DNA of 64,000 nucleotides from HR10 sp964615335 (GCA_964615335.1 CAZTMT010000010.1:62001-126000); one strand, 5' to 3'; counted from the stretch's first letter, positions 22,295-34,700 are shown. Numbers and translations: made by a program. The notes: generated from the letters alone by a model not told the origin.

Positions 22295-24793
22295 TCAAGC
22301 GCGCGTTTCTACGGGCTCGGCGACCGTCGTGTCTTCTCTGGAAGAGACCGTCTCGCGATAGGTGCACTCGGGCCGGTGGCAATACCGGATGCGCCCCTGA
22401 CGTCGCGTCGTCTTCTCCAGCAGGAAGCTGGCTCCGCACTGCGGGCACTCCTGCGCGACCGGTTGATCCCATACGGTGAAGGTGCATGTGGGATAGGCGC
22501 TGCATCCGTAAAATGTCCGACCGCGACGCGAGCGTCGCCGAACCAGCTCCCCGCGGCATTCGACCCTCGGGCAGGGAATGCCCAGCGTCTCCACTTTCCG
22601 GTAAGAGCAGGCCGGACGCCGGCTGCAGACGATATACTCCCCGTATGGACCATGTTTGGCGACAAGCGGCGCTCCGCATTCCGGGCACGTTTCGTCAAGA
22701 AGGCGATCGGGAGCGGCCACCCGACCGTCTTTCTGAATACGGCGCGTGTTCGTACAGTGGGGATATCCCGTGCACGCGAGGAAGTTCCCGAAGCGTCCTC
22801 GCTTGAGGGTCATCGGACGTCCGCACTTCTCGCAGGTGATCTCCTCCTGCGGGGGCTCATCCTCGGAGACTCCCGCGTTCGCGTCGGAGGTCATCTTGCG
22901 CGTCGCTCCGCATTGAGGGCAGGCCAGGAACGGCCCGTACCGCCCGACCTTCTTCACCAAAAGCGCTCCGCATTCCGGACAGGCCGTATCGGTCTCGACC
23001 CCCTCTCGGACGTTCTCCATCTGCTGTTCGGCGCGCGCCAGATCCGCGGCGAATTTCGCGTAGAAGTCCTTGAGGACCTTGACCCAGCTTGTGCGCCCTT
23101 CCTCGATCTGGTCCAGCTCCTCTTCCATCTCCGCCGTGTAGGTGACGTCGAAGATGTCCGTGAAATTTTCGACCAGCAGGTCGCAGACGAGTCGTCCGAG
23201 TTCGGTCGGCTTGAAGCGCCCCTTCACTTTCTGAACGTAGTCGCGATCTTGAATGATGCTCAGGATCTGCGCGTACGTCGAAGGGCGCCCGATGCCGTTC
23301 TCTTCCAGCGCCTTGACGAGCGTCGCCTCTGTGTAGCGAGGTGGGGGTGTTGTGAAATGCTGCTCGGGCCGGATCTCGTTGACCTTCAGTCGCTCTCCCA
23401 CTTCGACCTGAGGCAGGGAGACGGCCTCCTCCTCCGGCTCTTCTTTTTCCTCTTTCTCCTCTTTGACCTCTTCGTAGACGCTCAAAAAGCCGGGGAACTT
23501 CAGCACAGAACCCGTCGCGCGAAACAGGCACTCGCCGGCGCGGATCTCCAGAATCGTCTGGTCGAAGAGAGCCGGTTTCATCTGCGAGGCGACGAATCGC
23601 TGCCAGATGAGCCGATAGAGCGCCAGCTCATCGCGGCTCAGATAGGGCGCGACCTGTTCGGGAGTTCGAAAGACCGAGGTCGGGCGAATCGCCTCATGAG
23701 CATCCTGGGCGTCCTTCTTCGAACGATAGAGATGGGGCTGCTCGGGGAGGAAATCCGAACCGTATCGTTCGGCGATGAAGCGTCGCACGTCGGCCAGAGC
23801 CGGCTCCGCCACGCGCGTCGAGTCCGTGCGCATGTAGGTGATCAGTCCGACGCTCCCTTCCGGTCCCAGCTCCACCCCTTCGTAGAGCCTCTGGGCCAAC
23901 TGCATCGTCTTTTTGACCGGAAAGCGCAGCCGACGCGACGCCTCCTGCTGCAATGTGCTCGTCGTGAAAGGAGGCGAGGGATGGCGCTTCTTCTCCTTCG
24001 TCTCCACGGAGGAGACGACGAACTCGCTCGTGCGGAGTTGCTCGACGATCTCGCGCGCTTCTGCTTCGGAGCGAATGTGTCGTTCGGTCGGGCGCTCTCC
24101 CTGATCGAAATCGCTTGTCTTGACGTTCTTGTCGCCGATGCGCACGAGCCGCGCCGTGAAGGCGGGCTCGCGGGATGCCGAGAGATGCGCCACGATCGTC
24201 CAATACTCGGTCGGGACGAAGCGCTCGATCTCGCGTTCCCGTTCGACAATCAACCGCAAGGCGACCGATTGCACGCGTCCGGCCGAAAGACCCCACCGCA
24301 CCTTCTTCCACAGGAGCGGACTCACGAGATAGCCCACAAGCCGATCCAGAATCCGGCGCGCTTGTTGCGCCTCGACCTTATGCGGATCAATCTGTCCGGG
24401 GTTCCGAAACGCCTCCCGGACAGCGCCTGGAGTGATCTCGTGCAGGAGGACCCGATAGACCGGCTTCTTCTCCTGCGGGCCGACCAGCTCTTCCTTCAAG
24501 TGATGACAGATGGCTTCGCCTTCCCGATCGGGATCGGCCGCCAGATAGATCTCCTCAGCCTGCCGCGCCGCCCGCCGAAGTTCTGAGAGGATCTTGCGGT
24601 TGTTCTTCTTGATCTCATCGGGGATGATGACATAAGTTGGGCGGAAGTCGTTCTCGATGTCCACGCCCAATTCCTTCTCCGGCAGGTCCTTGATGTGCCC
24701 GACCGAGGCCATGACCGTGAAGTCCTGACCCAGATACTTGTGGATCGTCTTGGCCTTGGCGGGCGATTCGACGATGACGAGCTTCTTGGCCAT
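22295..24793 (-). CDS. topA: DNA topoisomerase I
   Basis: 832 aa. The N-terminal Toprim domain starts KKLVIVESPAKAKTIHKYLG, with DPDREGEAICHHL. The active-site Tyr is in GLITYMRTDSTRVA, and the clamp domain follows. Four or five C-terminal Cys4 zinc ribbons (from CPECGALLVKKVGRYGPFLACPQC to CPQCGASFLLEKTTRRQGRIRYCHRPEC) follow, with a gap of acidic linker between the catalytic core and the ribbons. It relaxes negative supercoils and is essential in most bacteria. It starts 2 bp after the dprA stop and is followed closely by the nuclease-like gene. Confidence 0.95.
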   Translation of the reverse strand: MAKKLVIVESPAKAKTIHKYLGQDFTVMASVGHIKDLPEKELGVDIENDFRPTYVIIPDEIKKNNRKILSELRRAARQAEEIYLAADPDREGEAICHHLKEELVGPQEKKPVYRVLLHEITPGAVREAFRNPGQIDPHKVEAQQARRILDRLVGYLVSPLLWKKVRWGLSAGRVQSVALRLIVEREREIERFVPTEYWTIVAHLSASREPAFTARLVRIGDKNVKTSDFDQGERPTERHIRSEAEAREIVEQLRTSEFVVSSVETKEKKRHPSPPFTTSTLQQEASRRLRFPVKKTMQLAQRLYEGVELGPEGSVGLITYMRTDSTRVAEPALADVRRFIAERYGSDFLPEQPHLYRSKKDAQDAHEAIRPTSVFRTPEQVAPYLSRDELALYRLIWQRFVASQMKPALFDQTILEIRAGECLFRATGSVLKFPGFLSVYEEVKEEKEEKEEPEEEAVSLPQVEVGERLKVNEIRPEQHFTTPPPRYTEATLVKALEENGIGRPSTYAQILSIIQDRDYVQKVKGRFKPTELGRLVCDLLVENFTDIFDVTYTAEMEEELDQIEEGRTSWVKVLKDFYAKFAADLARAEQQMENVREGVETDTACPECGALLVKKVGRYGPFLACPQCGATRKMTSDANAGVSEDEPPQEEITCEKCGRPMTLKRGRFGNFLACTGYPHCTNTRRIQKDGRVAAPDRLLDETCPECGAPLVAKHGPYGEYIVCSRRPACSYRKVETLGIPCPRVECRGELVRRRSRRGRTFYGCSAYPTCTFTVWDQPVAQECPQCGASFLLEKTTRRQGRIRYCHRPECTYRETVSSREDTTVAEPVETRA

Positions 24794-24794
24794 A

Positions 24795-25907
24795 TCACCG
24801 CTTCTTCACAAACTGCTTCCCCGGCAACTGTCTGATTTTATCTTTCACCTCCAGTTCGAGCAAGACGCGCATCAGCTCGGGTACGACCAGGCCGCTTCGG
24901 ACCAGCAGCTCGTCCAGGTGCATGGGCGTTTCGAAGCTGAGCAGCTCGAGCACGCGCTGTTCGCTCTCACCGAGCGGTAGCTCCGGCTGAAGGGCTGGGG
25001 CTGTCTCCGACTCGCGGCGCAGGATCTCCCGCCGAATGTCCAGGGGAAGCTCCTCGACAATATCCCGCCAGTATTGAACGAGCTTCGCTCCGCATTTGAT
25101 GAGATAGTTCGGCCCGTGGCTTTGGGGCGAAGTGATCGGGCCGGGAACGGCGAAGACCTCGCGGTCTTGCTCAAGGGCCAGACGGGCCGTGATGAGGGAG
25201 CCGCTGCGCTCGGCCGCCTCGACGACGACAACCCCCAGACTCATCCCGCTGATGATCCGATTCCGGAAGGGGAAGTTTTGCGCGAGCGGGGGCACCCCCA
25301 GGGGGAATTCCGTCAGAAGGACCCCGCGCTCGCGAATCCGCTCGGCCAACCCACGATGCTCCCAGGGATACAGGACATCCAGCCCCGTGCCGAGGACAGC
25401 GACGGTCTTCCCTTCGGCTTCGAGAGCCCCGCGATGGGCGGCTGCGTCAATGCCTCGTGCGAAGCCCGAGACGATGACTACCCCCCGGCGCGCCAGCTCG
25501 CGCGCCAGCTCCGTCGCCACGTTCATCCCGTAAGGGGAGGGCCGGCGCGTCCCCACGATCGCGAGCAAGGGCGCGGTGAGCACGTCCACATCCCCAAGAG
25601 CATAGAGGACGATCGGGGGATCATAGATCTGACGAAGCAGAGGGGGGTACCGCGGGTCCTCGAGCGTGAGGACTTCGGCCCCCATCTTCTTCACTTTCGC
25701 CCACTCCTTCTCGGCACGGCGCCGAGATTCCTCCGACTGGATCCGTTCGATCGTCTCCTCCTCTAACCCGAAGGCCTGCAGCTCCGCGCGCGAAGCCGCC
25801 AGGACGCCGGTCGGAGAACCGAAGCGCTCCAGCAGGCGTCCGGCCGTGCGCGACCCGATGCCGGTCACCAGGCTCAGGGCGAGCCAATCCTGCACATCCG
25901 CCCTCAT
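24795..25907 (-). CDS. dprA: DNA processing protein DprA
   Basis: 370 aa; the ATG at 25907 follows GGAGAGAAAGACC. The N-terminal helix-hairpin-helix part (LSLVTGIGSRTAGRLLERFGS) is followed by a Rossmann-like domain with AIVGTRRPSPYG, VVSGFARGIDAAAH, AVLGTGLDVLYP and RSGSLITARLALEQ. The C-terminal winged-helix (EQRVLELLSFETPMHLDELLVRSGL) is of the DML1 type. DprA loads RecA on incoming ssDNA during natural transformation. No com genes are in the window, but dprA-topA is a common gene pair. Confidence 0.93.
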   Translation of the reverse strand: MRADVQDWLALSLVTGIGSRTAGRLLERFGSPTGVLAASRAELQAFGLEEETIERIQSEESRRRAEKEWAKVKKMGAEVLTLEDPRYPPLLRQIYDPPIVLYALGDVDVLTAPLLAIVGTRRPSPYGMNVATELARELARRGVVIVSGFARGIDAAAHRGALEAEGKTVAVLGTGLDVLYPWEHRGLAERIRERGVLLTEFPLGVPPLAQNFPFRNRIISGMSLGVVVVEAAERSGSLITARLALEQDREVFAVPGPITSPQSHGPNYLIKCGAKLVQYWRDIVEELPLDIRREILRRESETAPALQPELPLGESEQRVLELLSFETPMHLDELLVRSGLVVPELMRVLLELEVKDKIRQLPGKQFVKKR

Positions 25908-25961
25908 GGTCTTTCTCTCCCCTTCTCGGAAAAGCGGATCTCGCCTTCCCGTCCGCAAGCC

Positions 25962-26615
25962 TCACGGGAGTTTATCAGAGGCCGTGGGAGACAGCAATGA
26001 ATGCTTGCGCTCTCTGGGAGCACACGACTCTCCTCGAGTCCCGAAGAGCCAATCCATCAGCGGTGTCGTCACGCCGAAGCGCGCGCGTTCGTCTCGGTGA
26101 TGATGGAGCCGATGGTGTCGCCTCATGTACCGCATCCACGCCGTGCGGGGCCTTCCGCAATGGGCCGAATAATGGGCGAATTCGTAGAACAGATATCCCC
26201 CCCATAGGCCGAGGAGCGAGGCCACGGCCTTCGTCCCCGATCCGAACGCGCCCCAGAAGAAGAGAAAGAAGAGAAGGCTCAGCGATGCGCTCGCCGAGAA
26301 ACGAATGAACAGAGATTCGATGCGATGCGACGCCTCATGATGGATCCCGTGAGCGCGGTGGAGAAAAGCGCGCAGGCGCGCCGATCGCGTCCGAGCGTGA
26401 AGCCCTCGGTGGAATCCGTATTCGAGCGCAGGCCACAGGAGCAGGCCGAGCAGGAAAAAGCGCGGGAACACCTTCACGGCCGAGGGCGAGCTGAGCAGCA
26501 CTCCGGTCCCCAGGGCGATCCCACCAAAGAGGTAGAAGAAGAAAGGACGGAAGTGAGCGCGGCAGATACGGAGCCATCCGGGCGCTGTCATCACCTCCTC
26601 GTGCGGCGCCCTCAT
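25962..26615 (-). CDS. Fatty acid hydroxylase/sterol desaturase superfamily membrane protein
   Basis: 217 aa from the ATG at 26615, 10 nt behind GGAGG. There are several membrane helices. Histidine clusters HRGLH, HRAHGIHHE, HYSAHC and HHRLHHHRDE form the diiron site of the fatty-acid-hydroxylase superfamily, which includes carotenoid hydroxylases and alkylglycerol monooxygenases. The exact substrate is not determinable. It is in the inner membrane and follows selC on the same strand. Together with the acyl-reductase cluster at the window start it hints at unusual membrane lipids. Confidence 0.8.
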   Translation of the reverse strand: MRAPHEEVMTAPGWLRICRAHFRPFFFYLFGGIALGTGVLLSSPSAVKVFPRFFLLGLLLWPALEYGFHRGLHARTRSARLRAFLHRAHGIHHEASHRIESLFIRFSASASLSLLFFLFFWGAFGSGTKAVASLLGLWGGYLFYEFAHYSAHCGRPRTAWMRYMRRHHRLHHHRDERARFGVTTPLMDWLFGTRGESCAPRERKHSLLSPTASDKLP

Positions 26616-26638
26616 GAGAACACATCCTCCCCTGTGAT

Positions 26639-26736
26639 TGGCGGAGGCGCGTGGGAATCGAACCCACCGGCGCTGGCTCTCGCCCTCGCCCACCGGGTTT
26701 GAAGCCCGGGGGAGTCACCAGACCCCATTCGCCTCC
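26639..26736 (-). tRNA. selC: tRNA-Sec (selC), anticodon UCA
   Basis: 98 nt on the minus strand including an encoded CCA. The acceptor GGAGGCG pairs with CGCCTCC, with an eighth position mismatch. The anticodon loop is GGGC-TTCA-AACCC with UCA. A very long variable arm, GGCG-AG-GGC-GAGA-GCC-AG-CGCC, and a T-arm GTGGG-TTCGATT-CCCAC complete the fold. The anticodon stem-loop (CCGGGCTTCAAACCCGG) closely parallels E. coli tRNA-Sec. The long acceptor/variable arm and UCA anticodon exclude ordinary serine tRNA. SelA, SelB and SelD must be encoded elsewhere. Confidence 0.93.
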
Positions 26737-26833
26737 GCACGCTTGTCGGAGTCCTCGGGCGCGCTCCGTCGTCTCGGATCGCGCTCGGAGGGCTCACACT
26801 GTCGCCGACCGAACCGGTCGGCGCTCACACCCC

Positions 26834-27058
26834 TCAGGTGCCTCCGAAGCCGATCGTCACCCGTTCCCCTTCCACGATCACCGGCACGCTGCGCTTCCCG
26901 CCTGAGTACCGGAGCATCTGCTCGAGCGCCGATTCGTCCTTCTGCACGTTGAAGTATCGGACCTCGTAGCCACGTTGGCCGTAATCCTCACGGGCGGCCG
27001 TCGTGTACGGTCAGGTATCCTTGCCGAAGATGAGCACGATGTTCTTCTTCTGCTCCAT
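26834..27058 (-). CDS. Uxx-star-type glutaredoxin-like selenoprotein (in-frame TGA = Sec)
   Basis: 74 residues when the TGA at 27013-27011 (codon 16) is read as selenocysteine. Start ATG 27058 has GGGAGGAAAGCCT upstream, 28 bp after the carB stop. Sequence features: MEQKKNIVLIFGKDT, Sec16, PYT, then EVRYFNVQKDESALEQMLRYSGGKRSVPVIV, a thioredoxin/glutaredoxin-like fold with the active-site motif UPYT and the cis-Pro region SVPV. The reading frame is continuous after the TGA, and a SECIS-like hairpin follows it directly. Family members are small redox proteins of unknown substrate. tRNA-Sec lies 97 bp downstream. I am confident of the Sec reading. Confidence 0.9.
26979..27010 (-). promoter_or_regulatory. 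SECIS-like hairpin after the Sec UGA
   Basis: Directly following the TGA on the minus strand: CCGTA / TACGG (27010-27006 with 26983-26979) and CACG / CGTG (27005-27002 with 26992-26989), with an AGGAU bulge and an apical loop of 9 nt. Bacterial SECIS elements lie at this distance and bind SelB. Confidence 0.7.
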
Positions 27059-27086
27059 AGGCTTTCCTCCCGGCTCTCGCTGCGGC

Positions 27087-30317
<3,231 letters not shown>

Positions 30318-30350
30318 AGAACCCGACGCTCCCTCTCAGCGTAAAAGAAG

Positions 30351-30379
30351 AGTATGGCGCAGACCCCTGGAGAGGGCAA
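30351..30379 (-). promoter_or_regulatory. Candidate carB promoter
   Basis: Minus strand TTGCCC (30379-30374), 17-bp spacer, CATACT (30356-30351), about 35 bp before the start codon. Confidence 0.45.
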
Positions 30380-30435
30380 GAGGGGAAGGCCCGCAGACGG
30401 GGTCGGGAGCTTGCTCGGACGCCGGGAGCCCGGGT

Positions 30436-31677
30436 ATGATGAAAGGAGCGATGCGATTCGGGGAAGCGATCAAGGTGGCGCTTGAGGCCATCTGGGCGCA
30501 CAAGCTGCGCAGCTTCCTCACTCTTTTGGGAGTCATCATTGGGGTCGCGACGGTTATCCTCGTCGTCATGGGGATCGAAGGGTTCAACGCTTACTTCAAC
30601 GATCGGATCGCCGATCTGGGGGCCAATGCCTTCGCCGTGCGCAAGTTCGGTTTCATCACAAGCTGGGAAGATTTCCTCAAGCAGAACAGGCGGAATAAGG
30701 ATATCACCTTCGATGATCTGCGCGCTATTTTGGAGAATCCGCGACGTCGTTACGTGCGCGATGCGGCGGCCGAGGTGACGACGGTCGGGCAGGTCAAATA
30801 CGGCGCGCAGACGCTGCAGGATGTCCGCATCACGGGCGTCTCCTTCAACATGGGAGAGATCGATCGGCTGGAGATCGCCGAGGGGCGATATCTCACTCGG
30901 GAGGAGGAGGAACGAAGCCGCGCCGTCTGTGTCGTCGGAGCGGATATTGTGAAGGAGTTCTTCCCGGCGACGGACCCCTTGGGCCGGGAGATTCGGATCG
31001 CCGGGCTGCCCTTCCGTATTGTCGGCGTGGCCGAGGAGCAGGGGACGATCTTCGGGCAGCCGCAGGATAACTTCGTCATCATCCCCATCTCGACCTTTCG
31101 CAAGGTCTTCAGCACGCGCCGTTCGATCGGGATTCGCGTCGCCGCGACCAGCACCGAGGACATCCCCCGCGCCGTGGATGAGGTCCGCATGGTCCTGCGG
31201 GCGCGCCGGCATCTCCGGTACGATGAGGAGGATAACTTCGGGATCATCACGGCCGAGGCGATCAACAGCTTTCGCGAGAGGATGCTCGGCACGATTCAAC
31301 TGGCGACGATCGGTCTGGCCTCGATCGCTCTCATCGTGGGGGGGATCGTCATCATGAACATCATGCTCGTGTCGGTCGTCGAGCGCACGCGCGAGATCGG
31401 GATTCGGAAATCGGTGGGGGCTCGCCGCCGGGACATCCTCCTGCAGTTCCTCGCCGAATCGGTCACGCTCGCGCTGATCGGGGGAGCCATAGGGATTCTC
31501 TTCGCCTTCAGCTTGGGGAAGCTCGCCGCCAGCCTCTTTGAGATCCGAATGGAACTGCCCGTGGATTGGACGCTTCTGGCTGTCGCGATCGCCGGAAGCG
31601 TCGGATTGATCTCGGGCGTCTATCCCGCTTACAAAGCCGCGGGACTTGATCCGGTCGAAGCGTTGAGGGCGGAATGA
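30436..31677 (+). CDS. MacB/FtsX-type ABC transporter permease
   Basis: 413 aa, ATG 30436 with GGGAG 7 nt upstream (a later ATG at 30451 follows AAAGGAG). The layout is of MacB: TM1 (HKLRSFLTLLGVIIGVATVILVV), a large periplasmic MacB_PCD domain (about 40-280), then an FtsX domain with three helices, ending in GLISGVYPAYKAAGLDPVEALRAE. The ATPase subunit is not in the window. Its TGA overlaps the start of a paralogous permease, so a heterodimeric transporter is likely. Substrates of such systems include lipoproteins, antibiotics and peptides. There is no LolCDE-specific hallmark. Confidence 0.88.
   Translation: MMKGAMRFGEAIKVALEAIWAHKLRSFLTLLGVIIGVATVILVVMGIEGFNAYFNDRIADLGANAFAVRKFGFITSWEDFLKQNRRNKDITFDDLRAILENPRRRYVRDAAAEVTTVGQVKYGAQTLQDVRITGVSFNMGEIDRLEIAEGRYLTREEEERSRAVCVVGADIVKEFFPATDPLGREIRIAGLPFRIVGVAEEQGTIFGQPQDNFVIIPISTFRKVFSTRRSIGIRVAATSTEDIPRAVDEVRMVLRARRHLRYDEEDNFGIITAEAINSFRERMLGTIQLATIGLASIALIVGGIVIMNIMLVSVVERTREIGIRKSVGARRRDILLQFLAESVTLALIGGAIGILFAFSLGKLAASLFEIRMELPVDWTLLAVAIAGSVGLISGVYPAYKAAGLDPVEALRAE
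31352..31409 (+). repeat. 58-bp exact direct repeat, copy 1
   Basis: Identical to 32599-32656 in the paralogous permease. The stretch encodes the MNIMLVSVVERTREIGIRK segment, with no synonymous change in 58 bp although the rest of the genes differ, suggesting gene conversion or a recent duplication tract. Confidence 0.9.
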
Positions 31678-32918
31678 CACGACAGGAGTGGCACGAGAGC
31701 TTCCGCATGGCCCTGGCGACGCTGCGCGTCCACACGCTGCGCTCGTCGCTGACGATTCTGGGGGTCGTCATCGGGGTGACGACGGTCATGGTGATTGCCT
31801 CCTTCATCGCGGGCATTCGGATGCAGTTTGAGGAGCTCATTGATAGCTTCGGCACGCGCACGCTTTTCATCTTCCGCTTCGAGCCCGGGATCCGGCTGGG
31901 GCGCGTGAGCCCGGAAGAGCGGCAGCGTCCCCCGCTGACGTACGAGGACGCCCTGGCCATCGCCCAGTATTGCCCTTCGGTCGAGATCGCTGTCCCCCTC
32001 ATCTGGCCCCCGCCGACCGATCGTCCCCCCGTTCGCTATCGCGATCAGGAGCTGTACGCGGTCGAGATCAACGGGACCCTGCCGCAGTTGGAGAAGATCG
32101 CGACGATCCATATCGCCCAGGGGCGCTTCTTCACCGAATGGGAGAACACGCATCGGCAGGCCGTCTGCGTCATCGGCTCGGCGATCGCCGATAAATTCTT
32201 CCCCCACATGAATCCTCTCGGGAAGACGATTCAGATCGGGAACAAGGAGTTCACCATCGTCGGCGTCCTGGAGAAGCGCGAGAACATCTTCGCCGGAGGG
32301 GAGGATTCCGGGGAGAACAGCCGCATCTACGTCCCCTACGAAACGCTCAAGAAGATGTATCCGCAACTCGAAGACCATCTCATCATGGCTCAGGCGGCTC
32401 CCGGGCGCATGGAACAGGCCATTGACGAGATCACCGAACTGCTGCGCCGGCGGCGCAACGTCCCTTATGATCAGCCCAACAATTTCGGGATCTCCACGCC
32501 CGATGTCATTCGCCGGCAGTTCGATCAGATCACCTTCGCTCTGGTCGTCCTCATGTTCGCCATCTCGAGCGTGGGATTGCTCGTCGGGGGAATCGGGGTC
32601 ATGAACATCATGCTCGTGTCGGTCGTCGAGCGCACGCGCGAGATCGGGATTCGGAAGGCCATCGGAGCGCGTCGTCGCGATATCGCCTGGCAATTCCTCA
32701 TCGAGGCGATGGTCTTGACGGGGATCGGGGGGATCCTGGGGATCCTCGCCGGATGGGGTCTGAGCGCTCTCATCCGGACTTTCCTTCCCACGACCATGCC
32801 CTTGTGGGCTCCGGTGGCGGGGTTCACGGTCTCTGTGGGCGTCGGCCTTTTCTTTGGCCTCTGGCCGGCGATGAAGGCGGCCCGTTTGGACCCGGTCGAA
32901 GCCCTTCGGTACGAATGA
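31674..32918 (+). CDS. MacB/FtsX-type ABC transporter permease, paralogue
   Basis: 414 aa, ATG overlapping the upstream TGA. The same design as the preceding gene: TM1 (LRSSLTILGVVIGVTTVMVIASFIAGI), a periplasmic PCD domain, and a C-terminal FtsX domain with SSVGLLVGGIGVMNIMLVSVV and a final LWPAMKAARLDPVEALRYE. Its periplasmic domain differs strongly from the first, so the two subunits are not recent duplicates overall despite one shared 58-bp tract. It converges with the GWxTD gene 15 bp downstream. Confidence 0.88.
   Translation: MTRQEWHESFRMALATLRVHTLRSSLTILGVVIGVTTVMVIASFIAGIRMQFEELIDSFGTRTLFIFRFEPGIRLGRVSPEERQRPPLTYEDALAIAQYCPSVEIAVPLIWPPPTDRPPVRYRDQELYAVEINGTLPQLEKIATIHIAQGRFFTEWENTHRQAVCVIGSAIADKFFPHMNPLGKTIQIGNKEFTIVGVLEKRENIFAGGEDSGENSRIYVPYETLKKMYPQLEDHLIMAQAAPGRMEQAIDEITELLRRRRNVPYDQPNNFGISTPDVIRRQFDQITFALVVLMFAISSVGLLVGGIGVMNIMLVSVVERTREIGIRKAIGARRRDIAWQFLIEAMVLTGIGGILGILAGWGLSALIRTFLPTTMPLWAPVAGFTVSVGVGLFFGLWPAMKAARLDPVEALRYE
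32599..32656 (+). repeat. 58-bp exact direct repeat, copy 2
   Basis: Second copy of 31352-31409, at the same domain position in the second permease. Confidence 0.9.
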
Positions 32919-32933
32919 ACCTCTCTTGTGACC

Positions 32934-34700
32934 TCAGTTTTCCTTGCGCTCGGTGATCGTAAAGGTCGCCGTCGGTTCGATCGTTTGCTGCGAGACGCGA
33001 TCCGTGATCCGAACCTTCACCGTATAGGTCCCGGCCGCCAGCGTATCGGTCGGGATCACGCGCGCCAGAACGATCTGTTGGGTCATGAAGCGGGTGAGAC
33101 CGTTCTGACCGTCTTCGCGCAGTCGCATGACCTCGCGGCCCTCCCGCAGCAGGATGTATTCGACGTCCACAGCCGGACGCAACGTCGTCTGGTCCACGCC
33201 GGGATTGTAGATCTGAAGATAGAGGCCCAGAGGATCGCCTCGGCGAAAGATGGTGTTCACGTTGGGACGCACTTTCAGATTCCCCAGGACGAAGGGACCG
33301 GCCGCGACGCGCCCGTGCAGGGGCTCAATCCGTTCGGCCAGAATGAGCGAGCTGGTCGCCAGTTGCCCCTCGGCGTATTTCGGGACCTGAATGCCGTGAT
33401 GCACGACGCCCGTGCGCCCGCTGTTGACATCCCGGATGACCAGATCAACGACGTAGTGCCCCGGCGCGAGCGTGATCTGACGCTGATAGATGGATTTCTG
33501 CTTCACTCCCTGATCGAAGACATCATCCGTATAGCGCTGCGTGACGACATCCTCGAAGATCTGCGGACGCCGACCCGTCACCGGTCGGATACGCCCGTGG
33601 ATGTTCACGGTGGCCTCGTTATATCCCCCGGTGTTCTTGAAACTCAGGTCCTGGTTCTCCATGAGCACGGTGATGAGGGTGAGGATCGAGCTGTCGGTGA
33701 TGCGCACGAAGTCCACGCGCATCTGGAAGGGAAGGACGTCGAACTCGACTTCGAGTTTCGCGTCGGCGAGCGTCGCCAGGTCGTTGAACTTGACCCGCGG
33801 GGGACGCTGGAGATTGGCCAGAAGTTGCAACCGCTCGAAGGGCTGATCCTGCACGCGCTGATGCATCAGCGGATACCGCTCGCGATTGCCCGGGGAGAAG
33901 AACGGGCGATCGGCCTTGGAGGCGAGTCCCAATTGTTCGGCCAGAGTCAATCCGGCACCGGGAACAAAGAGCAGAGCATCTTTCTCATCCGGGCTCCGAG
34001 CGATCCGATACTCGCCCGTCATCGTCGGATCCACGAACTCGATCTCAATGCCGCTGCCCACGCCCTCGATGTAGCGGTAGAACCAGACCTCGAAGGGATA
34101 CGTGCTCGTCGTCCCCCCGCCTTCCCAGATCGGACGATCGTACGTCCCTCCGGCCGGATGACTCTCGATGCTGTCGGGAGGACCGAACATGATGTAGATG
34201 CGTCCGCGATCGGTCTTCCATCCGGGGATGCCCGAGGAGAAGTGCTCGTTCGCATAGGCGATTCGCCGATAGTGCTCCTCCCGATATTCGTTCTCCTCCG
34301 TGTCGGGATTCGGGTCGCGCCGGAGCCAGAACTGCTCGATGAACTGCTCGCGCTCCTCGTCAGTCTCCAACTTGAGAAAAGCTGCTCGCTCTTCCTCGGT
34401 GATGATCCAGCGCACGTCTTCTTCGAGCCACTTCTTGTAGACCTCGCTCAGCTCCTGCCGGCGCTTCTTCTGCCGCTCCTTGTCTTCTTTTTTCTTCTCC
34501 GGCTTCTCTTGTCGCGCCTTCGCTTCCGGGGAGGCGGGCATTCCCCGGCCGTTCATCGGGGAGAGAAGGAGGGTCACCGCCAAAACGCTCGCTCCCAGAG
34601 ATTCTCCGACGATCCGAGCGAGCGGTCGCGCTCTACGGATCTTTCTTCCGGCATACAGGGGAACGTCGGCTCGCCCGATTTCTCTTCTCATGCCGTTCAT
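32934..34700 (-). CDS. GWxTD-domain secreted protein
   Basis: 588 aa; the ATG at 34700 follows GGAGG at 7 nt. A signal peptide (about 25-50, ASVLAVTLLLSPMNG) precedes a Lys/Glu-rich coiled linker (KEKPEKKKEDKERQKKRRQELSEVY-like). The GWxTD domain follows at about 90-280: WIITEEERAAFLKLETDEEREQFIEQFW, GWKTDRGRIYIMFGPPD, then EVWFYR. The C-terminal half is beta-rich. GWxTD proteins are typical of Acidobacteriota and Bacteroidota; their function is unknown. It is 62 bp downstream of tatC. Confidence 0.85.
   Translation of the reverse strand: MNGMRREIGRADVPLYAGRKIRRARPLARIVGESLGASVLAVTLLLSPMNGRGMPASPEAKARQEKPEKKKEDKERQKKRRQELSEVYKKWLEEDVRWIITEEERAAFLKLETDEEREQFIEQFWLRRDPNPDTEENEYREEHYRRIAYANEHFSSGIPGWKTDRGRIYIMFGPPDSIESHPAGGTYDRPIWEGGGTTSTYPFEVWFYRYIEGVGSGIEIEFVDPTMTGEYRIARSPDEKDALLFVPGAGLTLAEQLGLASKADRPFFSPGNRERYPLMHQRVQDQPFERLQLLANLQRPPRVKFNDLATLADAKLEVEFDVLPFQMRVDFVRITDSSILTLITVLMENQDLSFKNTGGYNEATVNIHGRIRPVTGRRPQIFEDVVTQRYTDDVFDQGVKQKSIYQRQITLAPGHYVVDLVIRDVNSGRTGVVHHGIQVPKYAEGQLATSSLILAERIEPLHGRVAAGPFVLGNLKVRPNVNTIFRRGDPLGLYLQIYNPGVDQTTLRPAVDVEYILLREGREVMRLREDGQNGLTRFMTQQIVLARVIPTDTLAAGTYTVKVRITDRVSQQTIEPTATFTITERKEN

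Noticed and set aside
26641..26736. Serine tRNA
   Set aside because: The anticodon is UCA, and the acceptor and variable arm lengths fit tRNA-Sec.
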